From positions 1 to 64,000 of the forward strand of contig JAUWQD010000010.1 in NCBI GenBank assembly GCA_030611265.1: 64,000 nt of DNA, read 5' to 3'. Below, piece after piece: positions 9,604 to 19,334 of this stretch. The DNA is from Methanosarcinaceae archaeon (lineage in GTDB: Archaea; Halobacteriota; Methanosarcinia; Methanosarcinales; Methanosarcinaceae). Made by a program: the position numbers and the translations under genes. Below the pieces are notes generated by a model. It did not search any database. It was not told the DNA's origin and saw only the letters and a list, made by a program, of their open reading frames with translations. The stretch's first letter is position 1; every line of letters begins with the position of its first letter.

Positions 9604-10212
9604 TTAAGAGCTAATGCTCGGAATATTTACTTTTTCTGAGTCAAGTTTAATCGTTTTATCACAAAACAGCGATAATTGTGATATAAATTCCTTGTCGGAT
9701 TCGGTCTCAAGTGAAAGGAAAACGCCATCCAGTTTCCAGCGCCTGATCTTACCACTCAGGAAATGAATGAATTTTGCAACATTTCCACTGTTGTTGTATA
9801 GCAAAAGTGTTGACATTGCATCGATGAACAAGAACTTCTTTTCAGAAGGAATCGCTGATATGGCTTCATCAATAATAAATGCCATGTCGGTCAGGTTCAT
9901 CAGATCACTCAAGTAGAGACAATGCGGAGAATTTGAAACGGACCCACCACTTGGTATTGTGATTGCATCAACGAAAATAATCATACGAGGATCAATTTCA
10001 TGTTCTTTCAATATCTCTTCCATTGTTGAATAGGGTCTATTCAGTGTAATGTACACACCTGGTTCATGCTTTTCATTAACAAGATACCTTATCAATTCAA
10101 GATTCGCTTCATTATAGTCATTACTAGATGCAAGTGCAAGCGTTATTCCAGACTTTCCCATTCTGGATAATTCCAATGCAATTTTCTCTTTCATAATTGA
10201 CCCATATCCCAT
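9604..10212 (-). CDS. RecA/KaiC-fold protein without Walker A
   Basis: A 202-residue protein with the layout of archaeal KaiC/RecA-like signalling proteins (DUF835/DUF7504-like): an early strand GITLALASSNDYNEANLELI in place of the P-loop, RMIIFVDAIT, a Walker-B-like strand KKFLFIDAMSTLLLYN, and a late KLDGVFLSLETES strand. The normal GxxGxGKS loop is missing, so ATP hydrolysis is doubtful. Such proteins are inferred partners in signal transduction. The start is uncertain; ATG at 10194 is an alternative. It stands alone between intergenic regions. Confidence 0.6.
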   Translation of the reverse strand: MGYGSIMKEKIALELSRMGKSGITLALASSNDYNEANLELIRYLVNEKHEPGVYITLNRPYSTMEEILKEHEIDPRMIIFVDAITIPSGGSVSNSPHCLYLSDLMNLTDMAFIIDEAISAIPSEKKFLFIDAMSTLLLYNNSGNVAKFIHFLSGKIRRWKLDGVFLSLETESDKEFISQLSLFCDKTIKLDSEKVNIPSISS

Positions 10213-10340
10213 TTATCAAAATTCGTTTTCAAATATATTTACTATATAGAAATACATATTTATGAATATAAGTTTATTGATTGACACATTCAAGCTATCA
10301 CCCAAAATCCTTAAAGCCAAAACAAGTCTAAATAAAGGCT

Positions 10341-10886
10341 ATGAAATTAAATCCGGAATCCGATATAATCGATATACATGCAAAAACGATCCTCGTAGCC
10401 GCACGAACCGCTCCAAAAGCCAAAGGTGAGGACAACATCGTCACAGGGCTTGTTGAAAATGACGAGATCGAACTGCTTGCAACCACAATGGAAACAATTG
10501 CCAGCAAAAAAGGTGATGGTTTTGCATTCTTCAAAAGAGATGCACAGAATATCAGGAATGCAGACGCTGTTATCCTTATTGGTGTGAAAGCACCGGGTGC
10601 CGCCGGATTGAACTGTTCTGCGTGCGGATTTGAAACATGCGGTGAAATGCTGCAGCAGGAAAGGATCGAATCTGATTATCGCGGTCCAAACTGTGTTTTT
10701 AAGTCGATCGATCTTGGTATCGCGCTGGGCTCAGCAGTAGCAAAAGCAAAAGACCTGTGCATCGACAACAGGATTATGTACTCAGTCGGAACTGCAGCTC
10801 GAATCTCAAAGCTCATCGATGCAGACGTGGTCTGCGGAATACCATTGAATGTCAGTGGCAAGAATCCATTCTTTGACAGACGATAG
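10341..10886 (+). CDS. DUF2148 ferredoxin-like protein
   Basis: A 181-residue protein of the DUF2148 family. The cysteine motif GLNCSACGFETCGEM at about residues 92-106, with a further Cys in RGPNCVFK, resembles the Fe-S binding motif of that family. A hydrophobic Gly/Ala-rich stretch (IDLGIALGSAVAKAKDL) and the ending VCGIPLNVSGKNPFFDRR are also typical. The role is unknown; redox or sensing is inferred. Length is normal. It converges with the DUF460 gene. Confidence 0.8.
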   Translation: MKLNPESDIIDIHAKTILVAARTAPKAKGEDNIVTGLVENDEIELLATTMETIASKKGDGFAFFKRDAQNIRNADAVILIGVKAPGAAGLNCSACGFETCGEMLQQERIESDYRGPNCVFKSIDLGIALGSAVAKAKDLCIDNRIMYSVGTAARISKLIDADVVCGIPLNVSGKNPFFDRR

Positions 10887-10927
10887 GGTGTCAACACCCT
10901 TCATCAACAATTGGAGACAATTGCAGG

Positions 10928-12943
10928 TCAAACTAATTCACGGCGGCGTTCGCTCTTGTATTCATCAACAAGGAGCTTGAGCTGTTGTTCTTTTTGTGCC
11001 ATGCGCTTCTCCTGTGCAACAATTTCCCATTCCAAAATTGCAGAATTGAGTATTTCGGGATCCACAATTGCAAAATCTTCCACACGCTGGATTGGAATAT
11101 CACTTAGCACAGGAATATTTCCCTTAAAGAACGAATCAGAAGCAACGTGCGACAGTTCATCGGAAACGATCACAGCACGGACACTTGCATCTATGAGAAT
11201 TGATGCTGTAATGGTTCCCCCACCGCTTGGATCTTCAAGATAGACCACATCACCATTTTTAATACCGTACCGCTCAGCAGTTCTTTCAATCGATTCTTTT
11301 GTGAATGACGATATGATCTTAACAGGAATACCTTCCCCTTTTATCTCCATCTTTCGTATCTGTTTTAGTTTCGCGATCTGGTTGCGCGCGTTATTAAGGG
11401 CCTTCTTCGTCCCATTAAGGTCAACCTTAAGTATCGATATCTTGTGCTCCCTGATCTGCACTTCTTTGTTCTTACGAATCTCTTTGTATACTTCGCCTCT
11501 GTTTTTTCTGATCTTTGATTCAAGCTTTTTAATCTTTCTATCCTTTGATGAAACATCTTCTTTAAGTTCGCTTACATATTCCTGCAAGTGCTTTATCTGG
11601 ATCTTTTTTTGCTTGAGGATCTCGATCATCTTCGCTCTCTGCACATCTTCATCCGTAATATCTTCTGTTACCTTTTTGTGCACGACTCTGGATGTTGTCA
11701 GCCCTTTGGATGCAGATACAACTTTTTCAATAGCTTCTTCAATGGAATCGCCCCGTATAACATTGGATTTAACTTGATCAATATCGACATTTTGAGGCAC
11801 TTTCTTCTCAATGCGGGAAAACACGTTCTTGTAATTTTTGAACGTGTACAGGGCAGCTGCAAGTGCATCACGTTCATGATCATTTGAATATCCAAGTGGG
11901 CGTGATAGTGCTATTTTCTCATCTGCACGGAACTGGGTGGCAGGCGTACCGATGATCGCATTGAAACTGCGGCGGATCTTTTCAACTGCTGCAGGGGTTG
12001 GGATAACATCTGTCGCTACTATCACAGGCTTGCCATACTCTGCTATCAGTTTCACAACGTCATCATGGGATATCCCACGAGAACTTTTCAGCAAAAGCAG
12101 TTCACCATCAAGTGACAGGATCGCAATACCCACAGTAGTTCCCGGGTCAATGCCAACAATTGTGAATTTACGCTTTGGCATTTTAAGAGGAATATATTTG
12201 ATCTTGTCGCGTTCAACACCTTTTACATTTACCTGAACATCAGCGTTGGTGGAATGGTATATAGGAACATTATCGCGCCTTGTATTGACAGTGAATTCGC
12301 ACCTGACATATCCACCAAACCCTTCAACGATCCTTGAAGTGTATGTGAATCCGCCATTCTTTGCAACTTTTCGTAATATTGACTCGATTTCACGGCTCTT
12401 TACTTTAACCGCACCATGTACCTTTCTACGGTAACGGTTCTGACTCCAGCCACCCCTGCCAAGCGATCTTGCACGGCTGACCTTTATCTTTGTCACATCT
12501 TCAAAAAGGGAAACTTCGCACCCCACTCCCAGATTTGCAAGATGGGCACAGACCTCAGCCTCTTCATTTGGGTTGAACTGGTTAAACGACATCCCTTGTT
12601 CGCGGGCAAGACGCACAAGAGGTTTTTGATGCAACCCACCAGTCACCTGCACCAATTTTACGTTTTTTGGAAGGCGCTCAAGGAAATGTATCAGTTCTTT
12701 TTTGTTTGCAGCCAATTCAAAGACATTGTCAACTGCAATCATCGAAGGTCGATCCTGATGCACCATTCTGAGTATCCTGTGACGGCGCAACATTGTATGA
12801 TGTGTTACATCCCCCTCTTTCACATTCAGGATAGCAACGGCATATCTTGGCAACTCCCGTGCCCTTGATGAACCTTTTGCAATATCTATGCCGTATATTG
12901 TATCAACATCAACCTTAGCATCAACCTCATTTTGCATAACCAC
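10928..12943 (-). CDS. DUF460 protein with RNase H-like folds (COG2433)
   Basis: A 671-residue archaeal protein. An N-terminal RNase H-like half starts TIYGIDIAKGSSRARELPRY; a second RuvC/YqgF-like half (about residues 237-350) has GIDPGTTVGIAIL, a later VIVATDVIP and DHERDALAAALYTFKN, matching the acidic catalytic positions. Residues about 430-530 form a long coiled coil (MIEILKQKKIQIKHLQEYVS). A C-terminal domain follows. Predicted nuclease, probably acting on branched DNA or RNA, but no substrate is established. Full length and intact, single-gene unit. Confidence 0.88.
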   Translation of the reverse strand: MVMQNEVDAKVDVDTIYGIDIAKGSSRARELPRYAVAILNVKEGDVTHHTMLRRHRILRMVHQDRPSMIAVDNVFELAANKKELIHFLERLPKNVKLVQVTGGLHQKPLVRLAREQGMSFNQFNPNEEAEVCAHLANLGVGCEVSLFEDVTKIKVSRARSLGRGGWSQNRYRRKVHGAVKVKSREIESILRKVAKNGGFTYTSRIVEGFGGYVRCEFTVNTRRDNVPIYHSTNADVQVNVKGVERDKIKYIPLKMPKRKFTIVGIDPGTTVGIAILSLDGELLLLKSSRGISHDDVVKLIAEYGKPVIVATDVIPTPAAVEKIRRSFNAIIGTPATQFRADEKIALSRPLGYSNDHERDALAAALYTFKNYKNVFSRIEKKVPQNVDIDQVKSNVIRGDSIEEAIEKVVSASKGLTTSRVVHKKVTEDITDEDVQRAKMIEILKQKKIQIKHLQEYVSELKEDVSSKDRKIKKLESKIRKNRGEVYKEIRKNKEVQIREHKISILKVDLNGTKKALNNARNQIAKLKQIRKMEIKGEGIPVKIISSFTKESIERTAERYGIKNGDVVYLEDPSGGGTITASILIDASVRAVIVSDELSHVASDSFFKGNIPVLSDIPIQRVEDFAIVDPEILNSAILEWEIVAQEKRMAQKEQQLKLLVDEYKSERRRELV

Positions 12944-12984
12944 ATATCAATATTATGTCATCCAATATATATTTGCCTCACAAT

Positions 12985-13240
12985 CTATGCGCCGTGCCTG
13001 ATGCTTGCAACCACATCATCGACATCTCTTTCAATACCATATTTCCTTTTGAAAATCGAGATTTGCATACTGCGGCCAGTCAATAAACTGCACACCACAC
13101 TCATACACAAAGATGTTATACTCGCTCAGATCAGCATGTATGACCCAAAGTAAATATGCCATCCCGATCTGTGAAATAATCTCATCAAGGAACATTCAGG
13201 TTCAAGTAATCTCGTTTTGGCTAGAGTCTGTATCGAAAAA
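12985..13240 (-). pseudogene. Decayed RIO-family protein kinase (RIO2-like) fragment
   Basis: Read on the minus strand, three short frames together give AKTRLLEPE, then FLDEIISQIGMAYLLW and VIHADLSEYNIFVYECGVQF, IDWPQYANLDF, then in another frame RKYGIERDVDDVVASIRHGA and a stop. HADLSEYN is the RIO catalytic loop and IDWPQ the metal-binding motif of RIO2-type kinases. The N-terminal winged helix and ATP-binding lobe are gone, at least two frameshifts are needed, and a segment before RKYGIE is deleted. It cannot encode an active kinase. The decay is recent enough for the motifs to be readable. A functional copy may exist elsewhere. Confidence 0.75.
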
Positions 13241-13362
13241 ATAAATGGATGACGGGATTGTGCTCCGTTTTTAAAACAAATTACCCATATGTTTTGCAGG
13301 TTACGCAGGAATTAAAATGGATTATATGCATCAGTATACAATATCACACCATTTTGCAAAAT

Positions 13363-14544
13363 TCATTTTTCAACAAAACGCTTGTACATCCGTGCCTGGA
13401 ATCCATGATACTTGGCAAATCCTTCAGCATCCTTTTGGTCAATTGACACGCCGTCAAATGAAACAAGTTCCTCTGAATACAGGGCATACGGTGATGTGCG
13501 CGCAAGTATACTTACGCTGCCTTTGTACAATTTAACCGTGACTGTACCGGCCACACGCTCCTGCGTCTTGTCGATGAATACATTGAGATCGGCATATAGC
13601 GGCTCATCCACGAGCCCATAATATGCAAGTTCCGACCACTGCGCATCAACCATTGCCTTAAACTTCAGTTCGGCGCGGGTGAGTACCAATTTCTCCAGAT
13701 CCCCGTGGGCAGCCAACAGAACTGTTGCGGCAGGATGCTCGTAATTCTCGCGCGCCTTTAGTCCAAGCACACGATCCTCGATCATGTCAGTACGTCCAAC
13801 CCCATGAGAACCTGCAATAGTGTTCAACTTCTCGATCAATTCAACGCCGCCAAGTTTATCACCATCAAGTGACGCCGGCACACCATTCTCAAACCCGATT
13901 ACCAATGTCTGTGCACTTGGTGCACTTTCTGGTGATACGGTCCATTCATATATTTCTTCAGGAGGGACGTAGCCCGGGTCTTCCAATTTGCCACCTTCAA
14001 TACTCCGGCTCCAGATGTTCTCATCCACACTCCATGGTTTGGCCGTGGTAACAGACACAGGAATACCATGATCCTTAGCATATTGGATCTCCCACTCGCG
14101 AGTCAGGTTCATATCACGCATGGGTGCGAACACATCCATATCAGTAAGTCTGAACACTGCCTCGAAACGAAGTTGATCATTACCTTTGCCAGTGCACCCA
14201 TGCGCAAGCGCACTTGCACCTTCTTTTTCTGCGATCTCTACAACCTTTTTAGCGATCAATGGGCGTGCAATGGATGTACCCATTACATACCCCTCATAAT
14301 CTCCATTTGCCTTGATGAGCGGGAAAATATAATCCTGCACAAATTCCTCGCGAACATCAAGGGTGTAGTGAATATCGCTAATTTTCTTAGCCTTCTCTTC
14401 TGCTTCCGCAACATCTTCGCGTGGTTGCCCCACGTCCACTGCGACCGTTATGACCTCATCACAGCCATACTCTTCTTTTAGAATTGGAATGCATACTGAT
14501 GTGTCCAATCCGCCTGAATACGCCAATACTACTTTCTTTGACAT
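13363..14544 (-). CDS. argG: Argininosuccinate synthase
   Basis: A 393-residue enzyme that joins citrulline and aspartate with ATP to make argininosuccinate, the penultimate step of arginine synthesis. The N-terminal pyrophosphatase loop [18 protein letters not shown] is intact, with conserved [17 protein letters not shown] (about 112-128) and a normal C-terminal multimerisation tail. Length matches the family. It is a single-gene unit here, while argB lies 48 kb away. The region upstream of its start carries a decamer repeat array (14569-14628) that may be its operator. Confidence 0.97.
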   Translation of the reverse strand: MSKKVVLAYSGGLDTSVCIPILKEEYGCDEVITVAVDVGQPREDVAEAEEKAKKISDIHYTLDVREEFVQDYIFPLIKANGDYEGYVMGTSIARPLIAKKVVEIAEKEGASALAHGCTGKGNDQLRFEAVFRLTDMDVFAPMRDMNLTREWEIQYAKDHGIPVSVTTAKPWSVDENIWSRSIEGGKLEDPGYVPPEEIYEWTVSPESAPSAQTLVIGFENGVPASLDGDKLGGVELIEKLNTIAGSHGVGRTDMIEDRVLGLKARENYEHPAATVLLAAHGDLEKLVLTRAELKFKAMVDAQWSELAYYGLVDEPLYADLNVFIDKTQERVAGTVTVKLYKGSVSILARTSPYALYSEELVSFDGVSIDQKDAEGFAKYHGFQARMYKRFVEK

Positions 14545-14568
14545 GATATCATTTCCTTGAATAACTTG

Positions 14569-14628
14569 TATGAATTGTTATGAACATATATGAATTAGTA
14601 TGAATTATGATGAACCGTTATGAAAATG
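14569..14628. promoter_or_regulatory. Six tandem decamers upstream of argG
   Basis: TATGAA recurs at exact 10-bp steps: TATGAATTGT, TATGAACATA, TATGAATTAG, TATGAATTAT, GATGAACCGT, TATGAAAATG. The array begins 25 bases before the argG start codon. A repeat of one helical turn would place six identical contacts on one face of the DNA, as expected for a cooperatively bound regulator or for a curved element. A translated or RNA role is also possible because it lies in the 5' leader region. Confidence 0.55.
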
Positions 14629-14924
14629 TGCTTTTGGGTCGAGATCGCAAGCATTATATGATCAATACCATCGACATGAGATATCCAATACACTGAAACT
14701 TATCCGATCTTGCAATTCAATCACGCACATACAATCATAAACCTGCACATACATAGCATGAATAGGCTATAAGCATTACGATGGGAGATATGGGCGGATG
14801 TAAAAACGATGTGCTGCGAGGATATTATTGAATATGTACAAATCAAACATGTATTATATAATATATATATATTAACTATTATATACGTTCACCAATTGTT
14901 TGCTACAAGTTAAAACTCAATAAA
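14629..14924. other. AT-rich intergenic region between argG and the TolB-like gene
   Basis: About 300 bases with no coding frame. It contains AT runs (TATTATATAATATATATATATTAAC near 14852) and candidate promoter elements for argG on the minus strand. I see no RNA gene. Confidence 0.4.
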
Positions 14925-15989
14925 TCACAAACTCCTTATGAACAGTTTTACAATAAGCACAACCAACAATAAAGAAACTATGATAACTGAAGCAATAACC
15001 AATATCGAATTGCTCTTAAATATTTCTTCAAGTGTGTTATCACTCATATCATCAGCATTAGAATCTACAACTTCAGGCGGAGTATACTCAATCTGTGAGC
15101 CAGTGTTTCCAAGCGACATAACCCAGATATTATAGTCCCCACCTTCGTTTGAAACATACATTATCCTTTCACCACCGGGTGCCCATGCAGGACTTTTCTG
15201 CTCAGATGTATCTGATGTTAACTGAAAAGCACCGGTACCATTTGAGTTCATTAACCAAATATCAGAATTTCCACTGCGAGCAGAAGTAAAAACGATTTTG
15301 GAACCATCCGGGCTAAAGAAAGGATCATCGTTATTAAATTCATCATCTGTCAACTGTTTAATATGAATGCCTGCACGGTCAACGATCCAAATATCACCTT
15401 CTGATGAGTAAATGATGCTTTTGCCATCAGGACTCCATGCAGGTGCTAATTCATCCGCAGGAGCGTCTGTGAGCCGCAAATTATTCGAACCATCGATATC
15501 CATTATCCAGATATCATAATTACCCGATAATTTTGAAATATATGTAACAATGGACCCATCAGGACTCATCGCAGGAGACCGCATGTCTGCACCATTTGTC
15601 AACTGTGCCCTATTGGAACCATCAGTATTCACCAAATGGATACTAATGAATTTTGAAAACGTTGGACTTACATATTCTGATGCAAAATATATCTTAGAAC
15701 CATCATTGTTAAAACAAGGCTCACCATCCCAGATCATGCTACCAAATACCATTTTTTGGTTCGAACCGTCCGCATTCATGATCCAGATATCCGTATCGGA
15801 TGAAAATGTAATCCTTTTCCCATCAGGACCCCATGCAGGAGCATCTTGATTAGTACCACTTGTAATCCGTACATTTTCTTCAACAACGACCGCACTTGCC
15901 ACAGAAGACAAGAACATAGCAGCAAATAGAATAACAAATGTACAATGCAAGATAGATATTCCAGCAAATTTTTGTTTTAATGGCTCCAT
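14925..15989 (-). CDS. TolB-like beta-propeller surface protein with C-terminal anchor
   Basis: A 354-residue protein. A signal-like hydrophobic segment is at about residues 10-36 (ILHCTFVILFAAMFLSSVAS). At least six WD40-like PD40 blades follow, each with a SPDGSKI-type turn and a DIWIMN strand (about 45-290). A linker and a C-terminal membrane helix (SILVIASVIIVSLLLVVLIV) end the protein. The propeller is therefore outside the cell and anchored at its C-terminus. The start lies 9 bases after the gatE stop on the same strand, so they are probably co-transcribed, although no functional link is obvious. The ligand is unknown. Confidence 0.85.
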   Translation of the reverse strand: MEPLKQKFAGISILHCTFVILFAAMFLSSVASAVVVEENVRITSGTNQDAPAWGPDGKRITFSSDTDIWIMNADGSNQKMVFGSMIWDGEPCFNNDGSKIYFASEYVSPTFSKFISIHLVNTDGSNRAQLTNGADMRSPAMSPDGSIVTYISKLSGNYDIWIMDIDGSNNLRLTDAPADELAPAWSPDGKSIIYSSEGDIWIVDRAGIHIKQLTDDEFNNDDPFFSPDGSKIVFTSARSGNSDIWLMNSNGTGAFQLTSDTSEQKSPAWAPGGERIMYVSNEGGDYNIWVMSLGNTGSQIEYTPPEVVDSNADDMSDNTLEEIFKSNSILVIASVIIVSLLLVVLIVKLFIRSL

Positions 15990-15998
15990 TATATATTA

Positions 15999-17900
15999 TT
16001 ATGTATTAAGAAACTCTTTAATCTTTTGATTCAAAGTCTGACTTAATACTTTGCCATCAACCTTGCCCCTGAACTCCCCCATGACAACACCCATTAAGGG
16101 GCCAACCGCAGCCATGCCCTTTTCCTTAACAAAATCCTGCCGATCTTTGACAACTCCCTCAATGAATTCCTCGATCTGTGCAGTATCAACCCCACCAAGT
16201 CCCATGCTGGAAATTGCATCTTCTGCACTCATGGTTGGATCTTCTGCAAATGCCCGCAGTAACTTTTCAATACCTTCTTTTGCGATGCCACCGTTTGAAA
16301 CAAGATTAAACGTTTGTATGAAATGTTCATACATAATATGCCCTACTGCCACACCATCGCGTTTTAGTTCAGGAATTGTGCCAGTCAGTGTGCGAACAAT
16401 CAGAGTAGCAGTGATATTTGGATCACCTGCAAAACGCGCGGCGAGATCCTCAAACAATGGCAGGTCTTTTGAATATACGATATTGTCTGCAAATTCATTA
16501 TTCAGACCAAACTCATTTTCGAACCGCTTTGCACGTTCAGTCAGGAGTTCAGGCAACACGATCGAATCAAAATATTTCGCAGAAATTTCAATATGGGGTA
16601 CATCCGTTTCAGGATACATCCTTGCAGCACCCGGAAGAGGACGCATGTATGCAGTGTTACCATCAGGAAGAGCGCGGCGCGTCTCCTCAGGCACAAATTC
16701 AAGTGACTCCTGTGCACGCACAATAACAGCCTCCATAGCACCACGCGCACGGTTTTCCCTATCAGCAACCATGACGACCGAATCGCCATCCTGTGCGCCA
16801 ACTGCATTACGAAGAGATTCGACCTCCCCTTCAGTTATGCCATAACTTGGAAGCTCATCCGTGTGGAATATACCGCCAACACCTGACGTTTTTGCACGAT
16901 CTGAAAACTCAGTACCAAGCCGTCTACCAGACTGTACCTCCCTGCCGATCTGCCCCTCAAATTTAGGAAGAAGTACTGCAAGCACTTTCCCTTTCTTGAG
17001 TGCTTTTTTGATAACCTTTGATTGCGTATTCGCAAAAACACCAGTGACATCAAATATCTCATCACAGACGGATGCACCCCTCTGGACAAGTTCATCCATA
17101 ATCGCAAGAAGATTCACCTGCCGCTCAACCTCATTCTCAACAATCGTCTCAACAAGATCAAGGGCTTGCACACCTTTAGCCTCAACGCGAGCACCCCTTG
17201 CTATAGAAATATTGACATCCTGTCTGATAGTACCCAATCCACGCTTAACTTTGCCTGTTGAGCGCAAAAGCATCCCAATCTGTTTCGCAGTTTCCTTTGC
17301 ATGAGCAGGCGATACAATATCCGGCGCAGTTCCGATCTCAACAAGCGGAATACCGAGACGGTCAAGTGAGTAATAGACCGAATCACCTACCTCTTCTATC
17401 TTCTGGGCAGCCTCTTCTTCCAGACACAAAACATCCACACCAACATTCCCTTCCGATGTTTCAAGATATCCACCATTGCCAAGAAATGCAGTCCTCTGGA
17501 ACCCGGATGTGTTAGACCCATCAACCACGATCTTTCTCATCATATGCAATTGGTCAACCGGGTGTATATTAAAAAGTTTAGTAATGGAAAGTGCAATATC
17601 AAGAGCTTCCTCGTTCAACTCTCGCGGAGGCTCATCATCATTTTCAACCAGACAGGTCGTGTCATACGCTTTGTAGACATATTTTCGATTTACCTTTGTC
17701 TGCTCCAATGCCGCGCGGTCAGTTTCACCCATCTCACTCGCAGTTGCCCTCAAATACCTAAAAAACTCAAAGTTCGACTCATCAGTATCACGTATTTTTG
17801 TTGGACTTTTACAGAATAATTTCTCTTTTGAATCCAATTGCTGGTGAATTTCAAGTCCGCATTTCAACCCAAGTTCAACGTAGTCGAATTTTTTGCTCAT
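15999..17900 (-). CDS. gatE: Glutamyl-tRNA(Gln) amidotransferase subunit E
   Basis: A 633-residue archaeal enzyme that, with GatD, converts Glu-tRNA(Gln) to Gln-tRNA(Gln). Seen: the GatB-type catalytic core ([20 protein letters not shown] at the start; [50 protein letters not shown]), the GatE-specific inserted domain at about 280-410 and a YqeY-like tail at about 530-633 ending in a helical tRNA-binding region. Length is normal. gatD is not adjacent in this window. Confidence 0.97.
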   Translation of the reverse strand: MSKKFDYVELGLKCGLEIHQQLDSKEKLFCKSPTKIRDTDESNFEFFRYLRATASEMGETDRAALEQTKVNRKYVYKAYDTTCLVENDDEPPRELNEEALDIALSITKLFNIHPVDQLHMMRKIVVDGSNTSGFQRTAFLGNGGYLETSEGNVGVDVLCLEEEAAQKIEEVGDSVYYSLDRLGIPLVEIGTAPDIVSPAHAKETAKQIGMLLRSTGKVKRGLGTIRQDVNISIARGARVEAKGVQALDLVETIVENEVERQVNLLAIMDELVQRGASVCDEIFDVTGVFANTQSKVIKKALKKGKVLAVLLPKFEGQIGREVQSGRRLGTEFSDRAKTSGVGGIFHTDELPSYGITEGEVESLRNAVGAQDGDSVVMVADRENRARGAMEAVIVRAQESLEFVPEETRRALPDGNTAYMRPLPGAARMYPETDVPHIEISAKYFDSIVLPELLTERAKRFENEFGLNNEFADNIVYSKDLPLFEDLAARFAGDPNITATLIVRTLTGTIPELKRDGVAVGHIMYEHFIQTFNLVSNGGIAKEGIEKLLRAFAEDPTMSAEDAISSMGLGGVDTAQIEEFIEGVVKDRQDFVKEKGMAAVGPLMGVVMGEFRGKVDGKVLSQTLNQKIKEFLNT

Positions 17901-17990
17901 GGTAGATCACATATAATTTGATTATTTTATTTAGGAATTCATTAAAATGGTTTAGTCAACAAACCGCCTGCGCATGTATAAAGTTATTGA

Positions 17991-19334
17991 TTAATCTGCC
18001 TTTTTAATGCGTTTACTGACTGCAGCCCTTGCTTCTTCAGCCGGTTTGCATTCCCATGTGCGCCGAATTTTTACATTTTTAAGAACAGGCATCGCTTTTT
18101 CAATACGCGCCTTCGCTGCGTTTAAAAGCGATTCGTCAAATTCAGGCATCACAACCTCTACATACTCACGCGGCGGCTCTTTCTCAACTTCAAGTGCCCT
18201 TGATGTATCAGGATTATTTCGTTTTGATGTTACCATGGATTCAACTGCATCGTTCCACTGCGAAGCCCATGGTGAATACGGAATATCCGTGTGATTTACT
18301 TTATCGCGCGAAACGCGAATCACATCAACATGGCATGCATTGACACATGCACCGCAGTACGTACAGTAATCTTCAACAATTGCGATCTTCTTGCCAGTGT
18401 CTTCCGGAACATACCAAAGGTGTGAAGGGCACACATTGAAACACCCATGACACCCCTGTGGGTCACACTTATCTATATTATTCTCAACAAGTGAGATCTC
18501 ACCCTCAAACGGTTTTTTCACATCAACTGCATCGTAAGGACAAACAGTTTTACACCATGTGCACCGAGTGCACTTTTCATCATCAATAGTAATACTGCCC
18601 TCTATTGCTGGCGCTTCGCAAGGGCGCTCTCCTTTTACACGTATCGCATCTTCAGGACACAGATCCTGACAAAGAACGCAGTAATCACACTTGTCCTCAT
18701 CTACTAATATCTGCTGAAATGGCGTGAGATCTGTAGGTGTTGGCTCACGTTCAACCATGATGAAAGCGTCGCAAAACTTTGCACACACACCACAGAAATT
18801 GCATTTATCCAGATCGATCTCGATCTCGCCTTTAGCATCCTTCTTAAAAGGAGCGATCTCTTCTTTTTTTTGGAATGTGAACTCAACCTCGATGGCATCT
18901 TCAAGACATACTGCCTCGCACAATAGACACGGCAGGCACTTTTCGTTGAACTTGACATACGAATCATACACCGGATATTTATCTTCATCCGGCAGTTCCC
19001 CTTCAAATTCCATCTTAAATGCATGAACGTGACAAAAATTCGCACACATACCACAGAATGTGCATTTTTCAAGATCCATCATGACAGGAGGTGCATCCAT
19101 ACCTGTTGCAATCTCATGCATGGGACCAAGTTCAAGTGCTTTTGTAGGGCACAGCTCCACACAAATACCACATCCTGTGCAGCGTTTGTAATCATAATCC
19201 AGTACCTTTTTTGACTTTTCGGTGACCTGGCTGTATATGAAATGTGACTCCTTAATGTCCATGTCTTTCGTGACAGTAATGGTTTCCTCGCCACCATCCG
19301 AACTATCAGGCACCACATCTGCGCTCCCACTCAT
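17991..19334 (-). CDS. Polyferredoxin with eight [4Fe-4S] motifs
   Basis: A 447-residue soluble Fe-S protein. Eight cysteine groups of the CxxCxxCxxxC type can be counted, from CTGCGICVELCP near residue 55 to CTYCGACVNACH near residue 330. One is atypical (CDPQGCHGCFNVCP). In several the last Cys is not followed by Pro. The C-terminal 110 residues have no clusters. Its start overlaps the hdrA stop (ATGA), so it is translated with HdrA and probably wires electrons to or from the HdrA flavin. Similar hdrA-polyferredoxin pairs are known in Methanosarcina; the partner here is not proven. Confidence 0.9.
   Translation of the reverse strand: MSGSADVVPDSSDGGEETITVTKDMDIKESHFIYSQVTEKSKKVLDYDYKRCTGCGICVELCPTKALELGPMHEIATGMDAPPVMMDLEKCTFCGMCANFCHVHAFKMEFEGELPDEDKYPVYDSYVKFNEKCLPCLLCEAVCLEDAIEVEFTFQKKEEIAPFKKDAKGEIEIDLDKCNFCGVCAKFCDAFIMVEREPTPTDLTPFQQILVDEDKCDYCVLCQDLCPEDAIRVKGERPCEAPAIEGSITIDDEKCTRCTWCKTVCPYDAVDVKKPFEGEISLVENNIDKCDPQGCHGCFNVCPSHLWYVPEDTGKKIAIVEDYCTYCGACVNACHVDVIRVSRDKVNHTDIPYSPWASQWNDAVESMVTSKRNNPDTSRALEVEKEPPREYVEVVMPEFDESLLNAAKARIEKAMPVLKNVKIRRTWECKPAEEARAAVSKRIKKAD

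Noticed and set aside
16051-16845. A 264-codon plus-strand frame opposite gatE
   Set aside because: It is Ser/Pro/Arg-rich, lies entirely over a strongly supported gatE and has no ribosome site; it arises from codon bias of the real gene.
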